Assembly: GCF_030463535.1 (NCBI RefSeq) | Contig: NC_132898.1 | Span: 25,560,662 to 25,624,661 of the forward strand | Direction: 5' to 3' | DNA: 64,000 nt | Origin: Salminus brasiliensis | Lineage: Eukaryota > Chordata > Actinopteri > Characiformes > Bryconidae | In this document: in pieces, positions 12,149 through 24,396 of the stretch | Numbering within the stretch: position 1 is the stretch's first letter | How the letters are laid out: each line of letters begins with the position of its first letter | Made by a program: the position numbers and the translations under genes | The notes under the pieces: generated by a model | The model's database searches: none | Seen by the model: only the letters and a program-made list of their open reading frames with translations | What the model was told of the DNA's origin: nothing

Positions 12149-15100
12149 TAGATAGATAGATAGTGTGTGCAGAATTATTAGGCAAGTTGTATTTGAGAGG
12201 ATTCTTTTTATTATTGAACAACAACTATGTTCTCAATCAACCCAAAAGACTCATAAATATCAAAGCTTAATATTTTTGGAAGTTGGAGTGTTTTTTTTTT
12301 TTTTAGCTTTGGCTATCTTAGGAGGATATCTGTTCGTGCAGGTAACTATTACTGTGCAGAATTATTAAGCAACTTAATAAAAAACAAATATATACCCATC
12401 TCACTTGTTTATTTTCACCAGGTAAACCAATATAACACAAACTTTAGAAATAAACATTTCTGACATTCAAAAACAAAACCAAAAACAAATCAGTGACCAA
12501 TATAGCCACCTTTCCTTACGATGACACTCAAAAGCCTTCCATTCATAAATTGTCAGTTGCTTGATCTGTTTACGATCAACATTGCGTGCAGCAGACACCA
12601 CAGCTCTCACATTTCATGAGAGACCACAGGTTCTCTATGGGGTTCAGATCAGGTGAACAAGGGGGCCATGTCATCATTTTTTCTTCTTTTAGAGCCTTAC
12701 TGGCCAGCCACGCTGTGGAGTATTTTGATACATGTGAGGGAGCATTGTCCTGCACGCAAATCAAGTTTTTCTTGAACGATACCGACTTCTTTCTGTACCA
12801 CTGCTTGAAGAAGGTGTCTTCCAGAAACTGGAAGGAGGTCTGGGAGTTGAGCTTCACTCCATCCTCAACCCGTCCCACAAGTTCATCTTTGATGATACCA
12901 GCCCATACCAGTACCCCACCTTCACCTTGCTGGCGTCGGAGTGGAGCTCTCTGCCCTTTACTGATCCAGCCTCAGGCCCATCCATCTGGCCCATTAAGAG
13001 TCGCATTTCATCAGTCCATAACACCTTAGAAAAATCAGTCCTAAGATATTTCTTGGCCCAGTCTTGACATTTTATCTTATGTTTCTTGTTCAAAGGTGGT
13101 CATTTCTCAGCCTTCCTTACCTTGGCCATGTCCCTGAGTATCGCAAACCTTGTGCTTTTTGATACTCCAGTAACGCAGCTCTGAAATATGGCAAAACTGG
13201 TGGCAAATGGCATCTTGGCAGCTTCACGCTTGATTTTCCTCAATTCATGGGCAGTTATTTTGAGTCTTTTTTTTCCCCAACACGTTTCTTGCGACCCTGT
13301 TGGCTATTTGCCATGAAACGCTTGATTATTCGGTGATCACGCTTCAAAGGTTTGACAATTTCAAGACTGCTGCATCCCTCTGCAAGACATCTCACAATTC
13401 TTGACTTTTCAGAGTCCGTCAAATCTCTCTTCTGACCCATTTTGCCAAAGGAAAGGAAGTTGCCTAATAATTAAGCACACCTTATATAGGGTTTTGATGT
13501 CATTAGACCACACCCCTTCTCATTACAGAGATGCACATCACCTGATTTACTTGATTGGTAGTTGGCTTTCAAGCCTATAGAGCTTGGAGTAGGACAACAT
13601 GTATAAAATGATGATGTGATCAAAATACTCATTTGCCTAATAATTCTGCACACAGTGTGTATATATATATTAATATATATTTATATATTATTTAAGTCAA
13701 ATGTGGGCAAAATTAAAAACAAAAAAAAAAAGTATTAAGGACTGAAGTATTGAAATAGTATTTAGTACAACTGTATTTTTCAACACTATTACATTTATAC
13801 ACATGAGAAAGTTATATGTGGGCTACAGAAACCCTTAAGAAGCTGTTCATGTTTACTCACCATGACAGCAGAGAATGTCTTCATTAAACGTCTTCATTTC
13901 ATCAACATCTCCGTCATTCTCTTTTACACAATCTGTGTGTAAGATAGCAGGTAGACATCAAACAAATGAAAAGACAGACCTCAGATGGACACACCATCAA
14001 CAGAACAGTGAAAAAGCCTTTTTGAGTGACAGTCAATTTCATCAGTACCTTTCGAACTTGTGCTGGTGGGTTTTTCCCCATTGGTCTTGCAGTTGGTGTG
14101 TTTGGTCTCCTCTTCTTCTTCCTCCAGCTGTTCCAGCGCAAGTTGCCTCCACTGCCTCAGAGATGCCTTCCCTACCCAGAACCCTTCATCCCCACTAAAG
14201 ACAGAACAAAAAATAACCACAAATTATTCAGTCAAATTTGATCATTATTATCTGCTGTGGTAAAACAAGGACAATTTATAAATTGTATTGAAAAATACTA
14301 ATTGCGCCCCCTTGTGGAGAATCTTCAGCCTGCTAAACAGGAATAAGTTCAATTTCAATATAATAACTTGTGAATTAGGCACACCTTTTCAGCTGTGCTT
14401 TGGCGAGGTTGGTCACTTCTCTGTGGTCTTCATTAAGTTGATTTTTAAGCCTGAGTACTTGGCATCGTTGGGTGACGCAGTCTCCACACAGAAAGGATCC
14501 TGACGTTTAACATACCAGTGACATTACAAATTAGTTAATGACCTGACAACAGTTCTAAAATATAAATGTCTATTTAGACTTACGGTCTACTCTGGGTCCT
14601 CCACCGTAGCGAGTGAAGAGGATCTCTGCAGCTTTGTGAGATATGCGCTTAGCATCGCCAATGCGGTCTGGGTGCAGCTTGCCATGCGAGCACAGAAAAT
14701 GGCTGTTGTCGATTGCTTTGATGGCCGTTGAGTCGTCTAGCCATTTCTTCAGCCACTCCACGGGCACAAATTCATAAGACTCACCTACAGGGCAGAGTGA
14801 TGTACATTTTTCGTTCCAGTAGATGGTGCTATTCCTCTAAGCCAAGTCACGGATATTTTATAAAAGCTCTCTGGAAGTAAGACAGTTGCTAACCAAAGAA
14901 CATGTGTGGGATGATGAGGATATTTAACCCTATTATAGCCCCCACATTTTAGCTGCTTTTCAACTACATTACTGTGATATTTAACATCAGTTTCATAGGC
15001 TCTAACATAGAACCTGGTGGGTTTCCACTAGATATGCTATATCAAAAAAAACAAAAAACAATTAAGGATTAATAACTGAATAATACATATATAAGAAGTA

Positions 15101-18100
15101 AAATTTACTACACAATTTCAGGGAATTCAAAGAAAAATGTATCTTATTTTATGTACCATCTTGTGCAGGTAACAGCTCATAGAGCTCCTTGACCTCCACG
15201 TGTTTGGCTTTTCCCTTGTCCACACTCTGCTTCCTCATGTCTGCCATCTCACTGCACCACTCTTCAAACTTCTTATTGTCCTGGTCCACCAGCCTCTGGA
15301 GAAAAGCTTCAGGATAACACAGACAGGACAAAAAAGGGGTGTAACAATGAATTTAAGTTAATAAATAAAAAGAAAACTAAGATTGCCGGAAAATGCACCT
15401 TATGTGAATGTCAATGTATTTATTTTCATAACACTTTTTATAATAATTTATATTTATACATTAACACACTTAACACATTAACATCCCAGAGCTAATACAA
15501 CATAATGACTGAGCTAACTAAGGTAAGCTAAGGCTGCACTGACAAACATCCAGGACACATGCAAGACCCTGGTTATACCTGGCACCTCCACGTTCATCTG
15601 AGTTTGGTCTGCCTCCTCCATCTGACGTTTATACACCAACATGTACGCGTTTCTGGAGCAGTGATAGCCTTTGCTAGATTTGGGTTTCCGAGTCTGAGAT
15701 TTACCTGTTTCAGCTGTGAGACAAAAAGAAAGAGTGTAGTGTTAAACACAGAAAAGAGGTCAGATGCTTGAAAGCATTGGATGTATTTCACAACACAGGC
15801 ACTGCAATATCTGTACTGTGGCTCACTGAGGGCAGCTGAGGTACAGGGAGATTCTTGCCACAACCAATCTGCACAGTCTTAAAAGACACGTGTGGGGTGA
15901 AAGCCACTTACTGCAGAGTCAAAGGGTAAGATGAAAGGACCAGCTTTGTGTGTTTTTTTTTTTACCTAAATCCTCTTCTATTCCCAGTTGTAGCTTTTTT
16001 CCCTCCATTTTCTCAATCTCTTCATCATTGAACTTGTACCAGTCGTTGGTGCAGGCGTCCCGGACATGAGCAATGTAGTGGCCGGAGTAGGCACTCACAC
16101 CACGGTGGATCAGCACAGCGCTCAGCTCATATGTACACTTCTCATCTGAAAAGACAGGACAGGAAATGAACAAAAACGTCAGTGTTTTTATACACAACCA
16201 GTGCAACCCAGTCCAGCAGCACACGAGTGCAGGATGTAACTAAAGTATGTGGCAGCGGCTTAAGAAAAATACCTTTTGCTTCCAAAAATGGGGCCATGTC
16301 GAGGACTTCTGGAAAACTGATGAAGGTGTTGAGTTTCTTTTTGTGACCAGACTGCCTGAAAGAAGCAAGACCAACACATTGTTAAGGAACATTATGGTGA
16401 CAAAATGATCAAATTTACATAACAGTAACTGACCCTTGACCACTTTCACTTGCTGAAAAGAATGTCTTACTTACCTATCAAACACAAAGCGCATAAGCTG
16501 AAGGTTAAGTGTGCGTGGAAGGCTTTGGAGCTTGATTCGACGTGTGGCATTTTGCTTACTCTGACAGCTCTCACAGTAGTAGCGATTGTCTCCATCTAAC
16601 TTTTCCTCCTAAATGACAACAGTACACATGGTTTATGACAAAAGCAGTTTAATGTACTTACAAAGTAATGAAACTGCCATGTTAGGATTATTGCATATCA
16701 CCAGATTGCAATTATGTAATTATTTTATTTTCCACACTTGTTAAATCCCAATAATCCTGGGTCACAATAAACGGACTTAAGAAAATGAAATTGAGGGGTT
16801 CTCATTGAAGTAAGCACATATAAAACTGATCGGCATGAGTCGTACAAAAACAACAAAAGATCTAAGTTGTCACTGGGTGCTGCAACACATTTAGAGGAAT
16901 ATTTACCTAAAAGCTCTGCATTGGCTTCCTAACCATCCTTACTTTTTACTGACATTAATGGATATACTGCATAATTGTGTGTGTGCATCTACATCTACTC
17001 GGAACCATGTCTGGAGTCCAGGTGTAAGAGAAGGCTTACATGTTTCTAATGACTGTAAGAATAGAAGTAAAAAATGCTAAAGGTGTTCAGGGTTGTACTT
17101 TGATAGTTTCAAAGGAAAAAAAAACTATCAAAAGTAGAATTAAGTAATTATCAGTTAAAACTTTGAATGGCTCGGCGGTCTAATGCACTACCACTTTGGC
17201 CCGGGATTGTGAGTTTGAATCACAAACCATGCCGCCACTATGCCGTCAGCAGCCAGTCTGAGAGAGCCTAATTGGCGGGACTCTCATCATCTTATACCCT
17301 CATCTCTCTTAAGCAATACTGGCTGGCACAGGCATCTGTTAGCTGGCGTGGCAGACCTGGGGAGCCGGCACTTTCGTCTGAGCGTGTCGGCTGCCTGACA
17401 GTGCCATATCGGCAGCACTCAGTAAAGATGCGGTGGCTGGCTTTGCATGTATCGGAGGAGAGTCCTTACCCTTCCAGCGTGGGGAGCATTGCTAGTGCTA
17501 GTTACAAAGGGGTGGGTTAACTAGCAATAACCAGGAAAAGGGAAAGACTGGAAAGACTACCTTTCGAGCTCTTTTGTAGAATATTTTAATGGTAATAATC
17601 ATCTTAGAAATGGACTATAGGTCACCTTTGACTTATTCATTCCCACTGCACCACTTAACCACATTAATACATTTACATAGAAATGTGTTTACCATTCCTA
17701 CAATATCATACATTACTTATAATACAGTATAAACAATAGACAGCTTGCTGTCTGAATAAGGTACTGAAAAAGGAAAAAAGGGTCACCTTAAGGAACTCAG
17801 TGATGCACTCAGTCAGGTTTTTGTGCCCTTGGATGTTGAGTTCCAGCTCGTAGAACCGAGATGGTAGAGCAGACGAGCGTCCACACTGGTTACATCTGCA
17901 TTCAAACACAGTCAATTAATAACACTAAGAGGTAAAAATAGAATAGAAATAAATAGAAGAAAACTTGAATGTCCAGCGGCACTGAATAAACACTCTATAT
18001 AAAATCTATACCTATAGACTTGTATATCTTAATCTATATAAAAGGCTAAAAAGAACACAAATTCCACTGAACAAGTAAATCTACTCTTATGAACAAATAA

Positions 18101-21100
18101 ATGCCATTTGAACAGATATACAGTGCACAGTAAACCTAAAACTTGGCTTTTCAAGAATAAAAATAGCCTCTATAAAAGTTTAATCATCCAGGATCCTGGC
18201 CAGCAACCGGTCTAATATTAAAGCAGAAAAAAATGCAGACATCTGACTTTATAAAACCCAGCTATAAAGAAGAGATCAAACACATCACCCTTCTCTTTGC
18301 GTGTTTATGTTTGACCATTTCTAACCTAATGTATCAGAAGAGTACTTTTTCCTCTGTCCTACCAGCAGTTACTTACACTGTAACATAAGAAAACTGTCCA
18401 CAGAACTGCTGCTGGATCACATTTTGGAGGCTTGGGTCCTTCTGCTTGGATAAAGTGTCTTCCAGAAGGGAAAGGAAGAGTTTGGAAAACTCCTGTGCAT
18501 CCTAGATACAGACAATTAGAAAAGAATGTGGTAAAGAAAGAGAAAATAATTAGTAAAATATCTTGCATGCCACCTTCTAATAGTGAGACACACTGTGATT
18601 TAATAGCACTAAATCTAATATGGGTACCACAAATACAAGAAAATCAATTTTAAGTTATCACAAAGTAATGACAGCACAACCAAAAGTTAGGTTTACCTGC
18701 TGCTGCCCTGTATCAAGCCCCAGTGCTTTCACCAAACCCGAGGGGTCGATGTACCTTCTGTTGCTGTTCTGCAGCAGTGCAAACAGGTACTGTAGGTGTT
18801 CACATATCGTCCTCGGTTCATAGTCTGTAGAGATTGTACAAAAGCAGACAAACAAAGCCAGGGTAATGGAGATTCTATTGAAGTAATTGTTCGATACAAT
18901 CTGTACACTCTGCAGAACTTTCACAGTTTTATATGTTGCACCAGTCAACAAACCAACAGTGTGTAACATAGATAAGGTATTATTGTGAAACACTGCAGAA
19001 ATAATTCATATTTGCATGCTCATACAGCACAACTGAACAATCACAGGGTTCAACTTTAAGTGTTATGGGGTTGTCACCTGGGTGGAATGTGATTTTACTG
19101 GTTTGTAATAAATTTGAAACATTTCATTAAAACAATCAAATATTAGCATCTGTATGATCCACTCTGTGCAAACAGCAAGACAGTACCTGATTCTATGTTG
19201 TGCCCTTCAGCCCTGGAGTTTTGACACAGGTAGAGCATCCTGCGCAGCTCAAGGTTGTGGAACCACACCTGGAGGAAAGTGTTTACATAGCATGTGGCAC
19301 CTAGATTCGTCAGGCCCACGAACGTGTTCTGAAAAGAAGAAAAAAAAGATTTAGGAGGTATTAACTAAAACCCACAGAGCAATGTCCAACTCAATTAATC
19401 TTTTTTTCAACAGTAGATGCTACACAATCATAAAAACCTTGGATGGCTGAAAGGACCTACCTTAGCAGTATCATACCTAAGCCTAAACCTGTTCATTTTC
19501 CCAATTAAGATCCTAATCAGGGACACTGGCAGCCCAGGACAAGCTTGGAGACTTTGTCTTTTTAACTTTTAATCATCTTTAATTCTGCTGTTCGTGTTCT
19601 TTAGGGACTTAAACACAACTGGATGTTTAGTAATTACACTTTCCACAGAGGTGGACATCATGTACAACTACTTACACCCTGACTATTATGACAGTAATAC
19701 AGACAAAAACTGTATATACTAGATAGAATTGCCAATGCGTCTAGCTGCAGAGTGTGTGTAACAAACTAGGAACTGTCTATCCATCCTGTATGACAGCATG
19801 AGTACTGTGGACAAACCTGAGCTAAACAGGATTGTTTAAGACCACTCAAGTTCTTCAGCCACATCATCAGTCCCTCCACAAGCTAGGAGGGGAGCACTAA
19901 GCACCCAGCCTTTATATAATTGTGTGGAAGCTTGATTCGTGCATTATTCTACAAAGACAGTGTTGTTTTGCCTTATAGCTGAGTCACACCGACCACCCAG
20001 TTTCACCTCCCCTGTTAGTGTGACTAACTGGAATCCCCCTAAACTGCCCAGCCACTGGTTCCAAGGACCTTATACTCCATCCATGGATACTTTAAGGCAT
20101 AAAAGAGCACTGTGGCCGTATTACTGTTCATACTACTCGAACCACATTTGGAAGAGTCTGGAGGAGGTGTCTGCCCCCATTCAATTTCCATATTCAAATT
20201 CACATGCATATACAGTTACTTTATCAGAAATACACCTGTAATAAACCTGTCGACTTATCCCTCCTATACATGACAGCATGTTTACAGCAGGTTACTGGAC
20301 ACAAAAACAACAGTGTGCTGATTACAAAAATGCTGTTTACAATGAAATGTAAAATAGGATCTTGTCCAGTCACACGGACATACAACCATGCCATGAAGCA
20401 TCACCTATTCATTGCCCAAAAAGGTCCCAGTCAAGGACTGTTGAATCAGTGATGTTCACAAAGCCAGAGTTTACACACAAAGGCTGAGACACACCAACCA
20501 TTCAATTCCACCCTCTTCTGTAAAAGTGACTAACTGGAATCCGCTGACTCTCCTCAGAAAACGTCCAGACAGTGCTTTTAAAGACTCAGCCGGCATTCAA
20601 GGACACCATCAGACTAACGTGAACACGATTTGCACATGTCTGGAACATGATTTATCAAAAATACTAAACCATCTATTTATGTTATGTTCATCTCATTTCT
20701 AGATGCACTTTACTATTTTCAACTGAATGTAATGGTGCTTGCTCCCTTGCACCTCATCCTTGGTGAACACAGATTCTGATTACAGGAACATGGCATGTGA
20801 CCATACCTTATCTCTTCGCTCAGAGTTCGGGTCATCGATGTTGTGGAAGGTATTTTCATCAATTTCCCCCAGCCACAAATGTTCTCCGATCCCAACTAAA
20901 CAGTTGGGGTTCCCTTTGCAGTTCCTCCTGTGCGACATGACACAAACCACCAAATCACACTATTAGAGCACCCTTGTGTAGGTGTGGGTAGTGTGCTGCT
21001 GTTGGCATCTTCCACATAAACATCAATGGCAAGTTCAAGCAAGAATCTCAACAATCGAAGCTGCTGAGGGGGAGAAAGTGGTGCTGATCAATGAAGTTGA

Positions 21101-21301
21101 TCAGGTTTGCACATCTGGCATCACTCAATCCATGAGAAATAAAAGCTGCAGCTGCAAGTCAACCCACCTGCATGTCCCCCTCTTGCATGCTGGTACAGCA
21201 ATCCGGTAAGCTAACTCGATGTGTTCCTCGGTGATGTCCTCTGGTTTGACTGAATCGACCCATCGCCAAGCGGCTTTCTCCAGCTGTAGACGAGGAGCCA
21301 T
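7390..21301 (-). CDS. usp48: Ubiquitin carboxyl-terminal hydrolase 48, complete
   Basis: 27 coding exons: 21168-21301, 20807-20927, 19187-19328, 18697-18824, 18377-18501, 17787-17895, 16475-16608, 16273-16355, 15966-16145, 15579-15713, 15157-15306, 14584-14784, 14385-14499, 14049-14194, 13861-13932, 11824-11948, 11289-11411, 11114-11175, 10387-10497, 10058-10188, 9836-9942, 8795-8899, 8306-8497, 7868-7993, 7727-7775, 7609-7635, 7390-7412. They are in phase throughout, about 1051 residues (human about 1035). Start [14 protein letters not shown] is chosen by homology and has a good Kozak context (A at -3, G at +4). The Cys box [11 protein letters not shown] puts the nucleophile at Cys98; Zn-finger pairs are CNQC (218-221) and CESC (265-268); the His box [10 protein letters not shown] gives His348, with Asn365/Asp366 in [12 protein letters not shown]-type repeats fill the middle; a ubiquitin-like domain lies near 960-1020 ([19 protein letters not shown]); the tail ends EEGFKGTGLLGH. 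It is expected to remove ubiquitin from nuclear and cytoplasmic substrates. Intron 15 holds a decayed transposon. Confidence 0.97.
8128..8265. mobile_element. Short DNA-element family A, truncated copy 3
   Basis: Starts 'cactacatgaacaaaagtat' and continues with the 'attgggacac...tcaaggacattaaaaagag' body of family A, stopping about 140 bases in. It lies in usp48 intron 23, about 40 bases from the exon 8306-8497 donor side. Confidence 0.65.
9079..9665 (+). mobile_element. tRNA-derived SINE (family D), split by a later insertion
   Basis: The left part 9079-9302 aligns by eye with the SINE copies at 39298-39580 and 46355-46715 (cagcagcca...gagagcaca...ggcc...gtagatggct...gatgctg...gcatc...gcatcagatctgggta). 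The right part 9519-9665 continues the same consensus (cagttcaaaaacaggtgg...catgtg...gggtaattgg). Sequence 9303-9518 is foreign to it. It lies in usp48 intron 21. Confidence 0.6.
9303..9518 (+). mobile_element. Retroposon-like insertion nested in SINE
   Basis: Begins with a duplicated 'aggattca' and contains 'aggagactttattgtcattc' and 'ggaacgaaattgtggt', words I recall from many dispersed fish repeats. It ends in a long A-rich (aaataaaataaaat) tail at 9415-9515, as expected of reverse-transcribed insertions. It interrupts the family D SINE. The family name is not assigned. Confidence 0.55.
11750..11823. repeat. Short dispersed repeat fragment
   Basis: Contains 'ctccaggaccagggctggga' and 'ctgagaaacactgg'. 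A similar cassette occurs at about 44510-44615 (ccaggaccagatctgagta). It abuts the donor of usp48 exon 11824-11948. The family is unknown. Confidence 0.4.
12071..12162. repeat. Compound microsatellite (TAAA)n(TA)n(GATA)n
   Basis: TAAA units at 12071-12094, TA units at about 12095-12146 and GATA units to 12162. It directly adjoins the left end of the Tc1-like element, which inserted at a TA. Confidence 0.95.
12163..13656 (-). mobile_element. Decayed Tc1-like transposon with DD37E-spaced transposase
   Basis: Both ends carry the inverted terminal motif gtgtgcagaattattaggca (left 12165-12184; right, inverted, at about 13633-13653). Inner copies of a related motif lie at about 12353-12372 (gtgcagaattattaagcaac) and 13461-13480 (inverted). 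This gives an IR/DR arrangement with four probable transposase-binding sites. The transposase runs on the minus strand between them. The flanks are TA-rich, in keeping with Tc1/mariner TA target choice. It sits in usp48 intron 15 in the gene's own orientation. Confidence 0.9.
12576..13440 (-). pseudogene. Degenerate Tc1-like transposase (DD37E spacing)
   Basis: Starts at 13440 with [17 protein letters not shown] and a helix-turn-helix N-terminus, then breaks into separate frames: 13255-13440, 12854-13093 and 12576-12878. The middle frame has a catalytic WTDEM motif; the last has VQDNAPSH (second Asp) and [12 protein letters not shown] (Glu). Counting in the uninterrupted last frame gives 37 residues between that Asp and the Glu, unlike the 34 of the intact element at 34136-35751. 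Frameshifts and stops between the frames make it non-functional. It is an element pseudogene, not a host gene. Confidence 0.85.
17165..17535 (+). mobile_element. tRNA-derived SINE, near full length
   Basis: The 5' head resembles a Pol III promoter: an A-box-like 'tggctcggcggtctaatgc' at about 17168 and a degenerate B-box 'gagtttgaatc' near 17210. The body 'ctttgcatgtatcggaggag...gcattgctagtgcta' is shared with the copy at 46030-46275. It lies in usp48 intron 6. Confidence 0.65.
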
Positions 21302-22392
21302 CCTACAAACAAACAAGCAAGCAAACAACACACTAACAACCAACCCACCGAAACCAGGCGAAAGTGCAGGCAGTTAGCCTACAGATAGCGCAGACAGACA
21401 ACAGTCCACAACACAGAGAAGCAGAGCCAGCGTGCGCTGAACTCTGCAGTAACTCCATTAGCCAGCCGGTAAACACTTTCTCTGCGTTTCAGACCAACTG
21501 TGCTAGCTTAGCTTAGCATAGCTGCAACAGAATAATGCTGATATTTCGTTCATCATTTATTCAGTGGAAACTTACTCCAAACCCAGAGTCAGTCGTCTAC
21601 CCGACTAGCAAACGAGCATCCCTGCTAGCTTATTCACTTATTATTCCCCACTGTTTTTGCCTGCTCTTTTAGCATTAGCACGAAGCTAAAGGTGTTCAGT
21701 CGTAGCTAGTGCTGTGCTGCGCAGTAGCTTAGCTTAGCTTGAAAAGCCAATAAAATACGCTGACTAAATTATCTACCAAAGCATCAGTAAAAAAAATGGG
21801 AGTTCGAACCTTGCGTGTATTTTGCCAGAAGTCTGTGTTAATGGAGCTGCTTTAATAATTTAATTGTTCACATTTTATTCGGGGGGGTGTTTGTATTTAG
21901 CGCCCTTCTCTCTGTTTTTAAATTATATATTTTTTACCTTCCTCACTTTCAAACTTGTTGGAGGCGTACGTGATGACGCCTGACGTGCTTTTGACGCACA
22001 TGGGCGCGTACCGATTCGCGTACGGGTCTTAGCTAAGGCGCCTAGGTAGGGAGCGTGGCTTCTGCTGTTGCGCTCCAAACCGAGCTACTTTCCTAACATA
22101 ATGAGACTGCTTTCCTGCGATTCAGCAAAAAATATTTATTCATTTATTTTAAAGGACAAAACCATTTAAAACCTTGTTTCTGGCAAAGTATGCAATTAAA
22201 AAAAATATTTTAGAAATTAAGTAACATTGAAAATGTAGCTAATTATACAATAAAACTTACATATCATCATTAGTAGTAGTAGTAGTATATATTTATTTAT
22301 TATTAATAAGTTATATTTAAATATATGGAACTATTTCTCTATTGCAAGAACTATAGTAATAGTACAAACTTTCTACAGGATTCCTATAAAAA
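21302..22392 (-). promoter_or_regulatory. usp48 5' flank and probable promoter
   Basis: Non-coding sequence upstream of the usp48 start. A CpG-rich block at about 21960-22070 contains three TGACG words (about 21973, 21981 and 21992, one as TGACGTG), resembling CRE/ATF half sites, plus repeated 'gcgta' words. A second, less GC-rich stretch of repeated 'cttagct' lies at 21500-21745. Transcription start and any non-coding exon were not resolved. The rest, from 22070, is AT-rich. Confidence 0.45.
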
Positions 22393-22694
22393 AGGATAAA
22401 GGATAAAGGTGCACGTATTCGTCACTGTACAGTGTGGACTGTACAGCGAAATGTGTCCTCCGCATTTAACCCATCTGGTAGTGAACACACTCACACACAC
22501 ACACGTGTTAGGGGCAGTGAGTACACACACACACCCAGAGCGGTGGGCAGCCAACTCCAGCGCCCGGGGAGCAGAGAGGGTAAAGGGCCTTGCTCAAGGG
22601 CCCAACAGTGGCAGCTTGCCGAGCCCGGGAATCGAACCCACAACCCTGTTATCGATATCCCGGCGCTCTAACCGCTGAGCCACCACTGCCCCTA
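22393..22694 (-). mobile_element. tRNA-derived SINE (family C), full length, minus strand
   Basis: Read on the minus strand it begins ggggcagtggtggctcagcg, with an A-box-like ggctcagcggttagagcgc and a clear B-box gggttcgattccc (plus 22627-22639). The body then contains a CA-rich segment, and the 3' end has short ggataaa tandem units as tail. This is the best-preserved SINE in the window. A possible head fragment is at 54275-54345. It lies between usp48 and ldlrad2. Confidence 0.75.
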
Positions 22695-22738
22695 TATAAA
22701 AAGTCGGACACTGCTATAGTTTATTATTAGATCAATTT

Positions 22739-22739
22739 A

Positions 22740-22779
<40 letters not shown>

Positions 22780-22909
22780 CTATCTATCTAACAGTCTATT
22801 GATCTATCTATCTAACAGTCTATTGATCTATCTATCTAACAGTCTATTGATCTATCTATCTAACAGTCTATTGATCTATCTATCTATCTATCTATCTAAC
22901 AGTCTATTG

Positions 22910-22946
<37 letters not shown>

Positions 22947-23145
22947 ACAGTCTATTGGTCTATCTATCTATCTAACAGTCTATTGATCTATCTATCTAAC
23001 AGTCTATTTATGTATGTATGTATCTGTCTGTCTATCTATCTATCTAACTATCTAACAGTCTATTGATCTATCTATCTGTCTGTCTATCTATCTGTCTATC
23101 TATCTATCAATCTATCTGTCTATCTATCTTTCTGTCTATATGTCT
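22739..23145. repeat. TCTA microsatellite with embedded minisatellite
   Basis: About 400 bases of TCTA/TCTG tetranucleotides. A 'taacagtctattgatc' cassette recurs at least eight times, each separated by a varying number of TCTA units. The array lies between the divergent genes usp48 and ldlrad2, and is expected to be highly length-variable. Confidence 0.95.
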
Positions 23146-23980
23146 ATATAAAAATAAAAATATGTAAACACAAACACACATGTATAAACGTTTTATAAAG
23201 CAAAGTGAATGAAAAGAAAGCAGAACATTTAAGTAAATATGCACATTATCATAATATTCACAATTATTATATTTATTTTGGGAAAGAAAACCTGGAAGAA
23301 CATTTTCTAGTGCGTTTCGTTACACCGAGAACGCCCCAAACTGAAAGTGTCAAAAACACAAAAGCAAAAAGAAACAGCTGTGAAATAAACGTTTTTAACA
23401 AGGCTCTTAACTTCACCTCTAAACTAGGGTTATGAGGGGTCACGGAAAGGTCTGTGAGTCACCAGAGAGCCAAATGTCACACAAGGTCTTAGTCGATTCC
23501 CTATACCTAAAGGGGAATTCCTAGAGAAACCCTAGTAATAATTGTGTCCGGTGGTGGTGAATGAAACCCGTCGTCTGAGGAGTTGAATGCCTCTTAAAGC
23601 TCCTTCACAAAAAAGCTATTACATGAAACATGTGAGCCAGATCACCATATCTACAATACAGGGTCTTCTGAAAGTACCGCTGTCCACTGAAGACATGTAC
23701 AATGTCCAGATTGTAAACGAATCAACTGCCGATCCAAGAAACCCCATCACAGTGGCAAAAACAAAGGGTCGGAGTTGGATTGGGCCTAAAAGAGCCAACC
23801 ATCGATCTAATCAAAATATGGGTCTGATCCCAATCCACTGAACTGCCCTGATGTTGACCATTTAATTAGACCAACAGAAAAGAAGTGGAAGCCCCCCTTG
23901 AAAGATGTATGGGGCCTCCATTAATATGCAGCATCAGGGGCTAAAAGTAGTCGGCCTGTGTGAGAAATAATTAACCAGGA
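23146..23980. other. Intergenic, no gene seen
   Basis: Mostly AT-rich sequence with open frames of 76-84 codons that lack recognisable domains or splice context. It is considered non-coding spacer between usp48 and ldlrad2. Confidence 0.5.
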
Positions 23981-23988
23981 GTTCACAC

Positions 23989-23989
23989 A

Positions 23990-24036
<47 letters not shown>
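23989..24036. repeat. (CA)n microsatellite
   Basis: About 24 uninterrupted CA dinucleotides, 360 bases upstream of the ldlrad2 start codon. Confidence 0.97.
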
Positions 24037-24038
<2 letters not shown>

Positions 24039-24039
24039 G

Positions 24040-24396
24040 GGATGGAGGACAGTGGTAGTGAATGGAGCCATCTGGGGTTCTGCTGCCCCGCCTCTTAGAC
24101 CTCATCCCACCACTTTTGGGGGCCGCTGCCATGGAAACGGCGCAGACGCGTGGACTTGACAAAAGTGGTGATGTTGAGGACGAGGATGATGATGATGATG
24201 AAGGGTTCACATCGTGGCGGGTGAAGTGCTGGAAGCTCAGAGAGGGCAGCTCCAGACCTGCGTGGCTCAGCGCTCCCAGAGACTCAGCCGTGGGCAGATT
24301 TCAGTGTAAGATGGCGCTGAAAGCCCCCAGAGGGACCTAAAGGGGGTTTGGAGACTTTTTTTTTTTTTTTTTGGAGTCAAACTTCAGAGGACCGAG
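24040..24396 (+). promoter_or_regulatory. ldlrad2 5' region with YY1-type motif
   Basis: GC-richer than its surroundings. It contains AAGATGGCGCT (24308-24318), close to the YY1 site often found just downstream of TATA-less start sites, and an 18-T run about 25 bases before the ATG. A 92-codon upstream open frame (24062-24340) has an acidic run but no recognisable domain. Promoter/5'UTR status is inferred. Confidence 0.45.

Noticed and set aside
22393-22694. Possible functional tRNA gene (A and B boxes)
   Set aside because: The spacing and the downstream body and tail fit a tRNA-derived SINE; the cloverleaf is not complete.
22739-23145. CRISPR-like array (repeated cassette with spacers)
   Set aside because: The spacers are TCTA simple repeats in a vertebrate genome; this is a microsatellite/minisatellite.
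24062-24340. 92-codon upstream frame before ldlrad2, with an Asp/Glu run
   Set aside because: The acidic run is a GAT/GAG simple repeat and no homology is recognised; it is more likely promoter/5'UTR.
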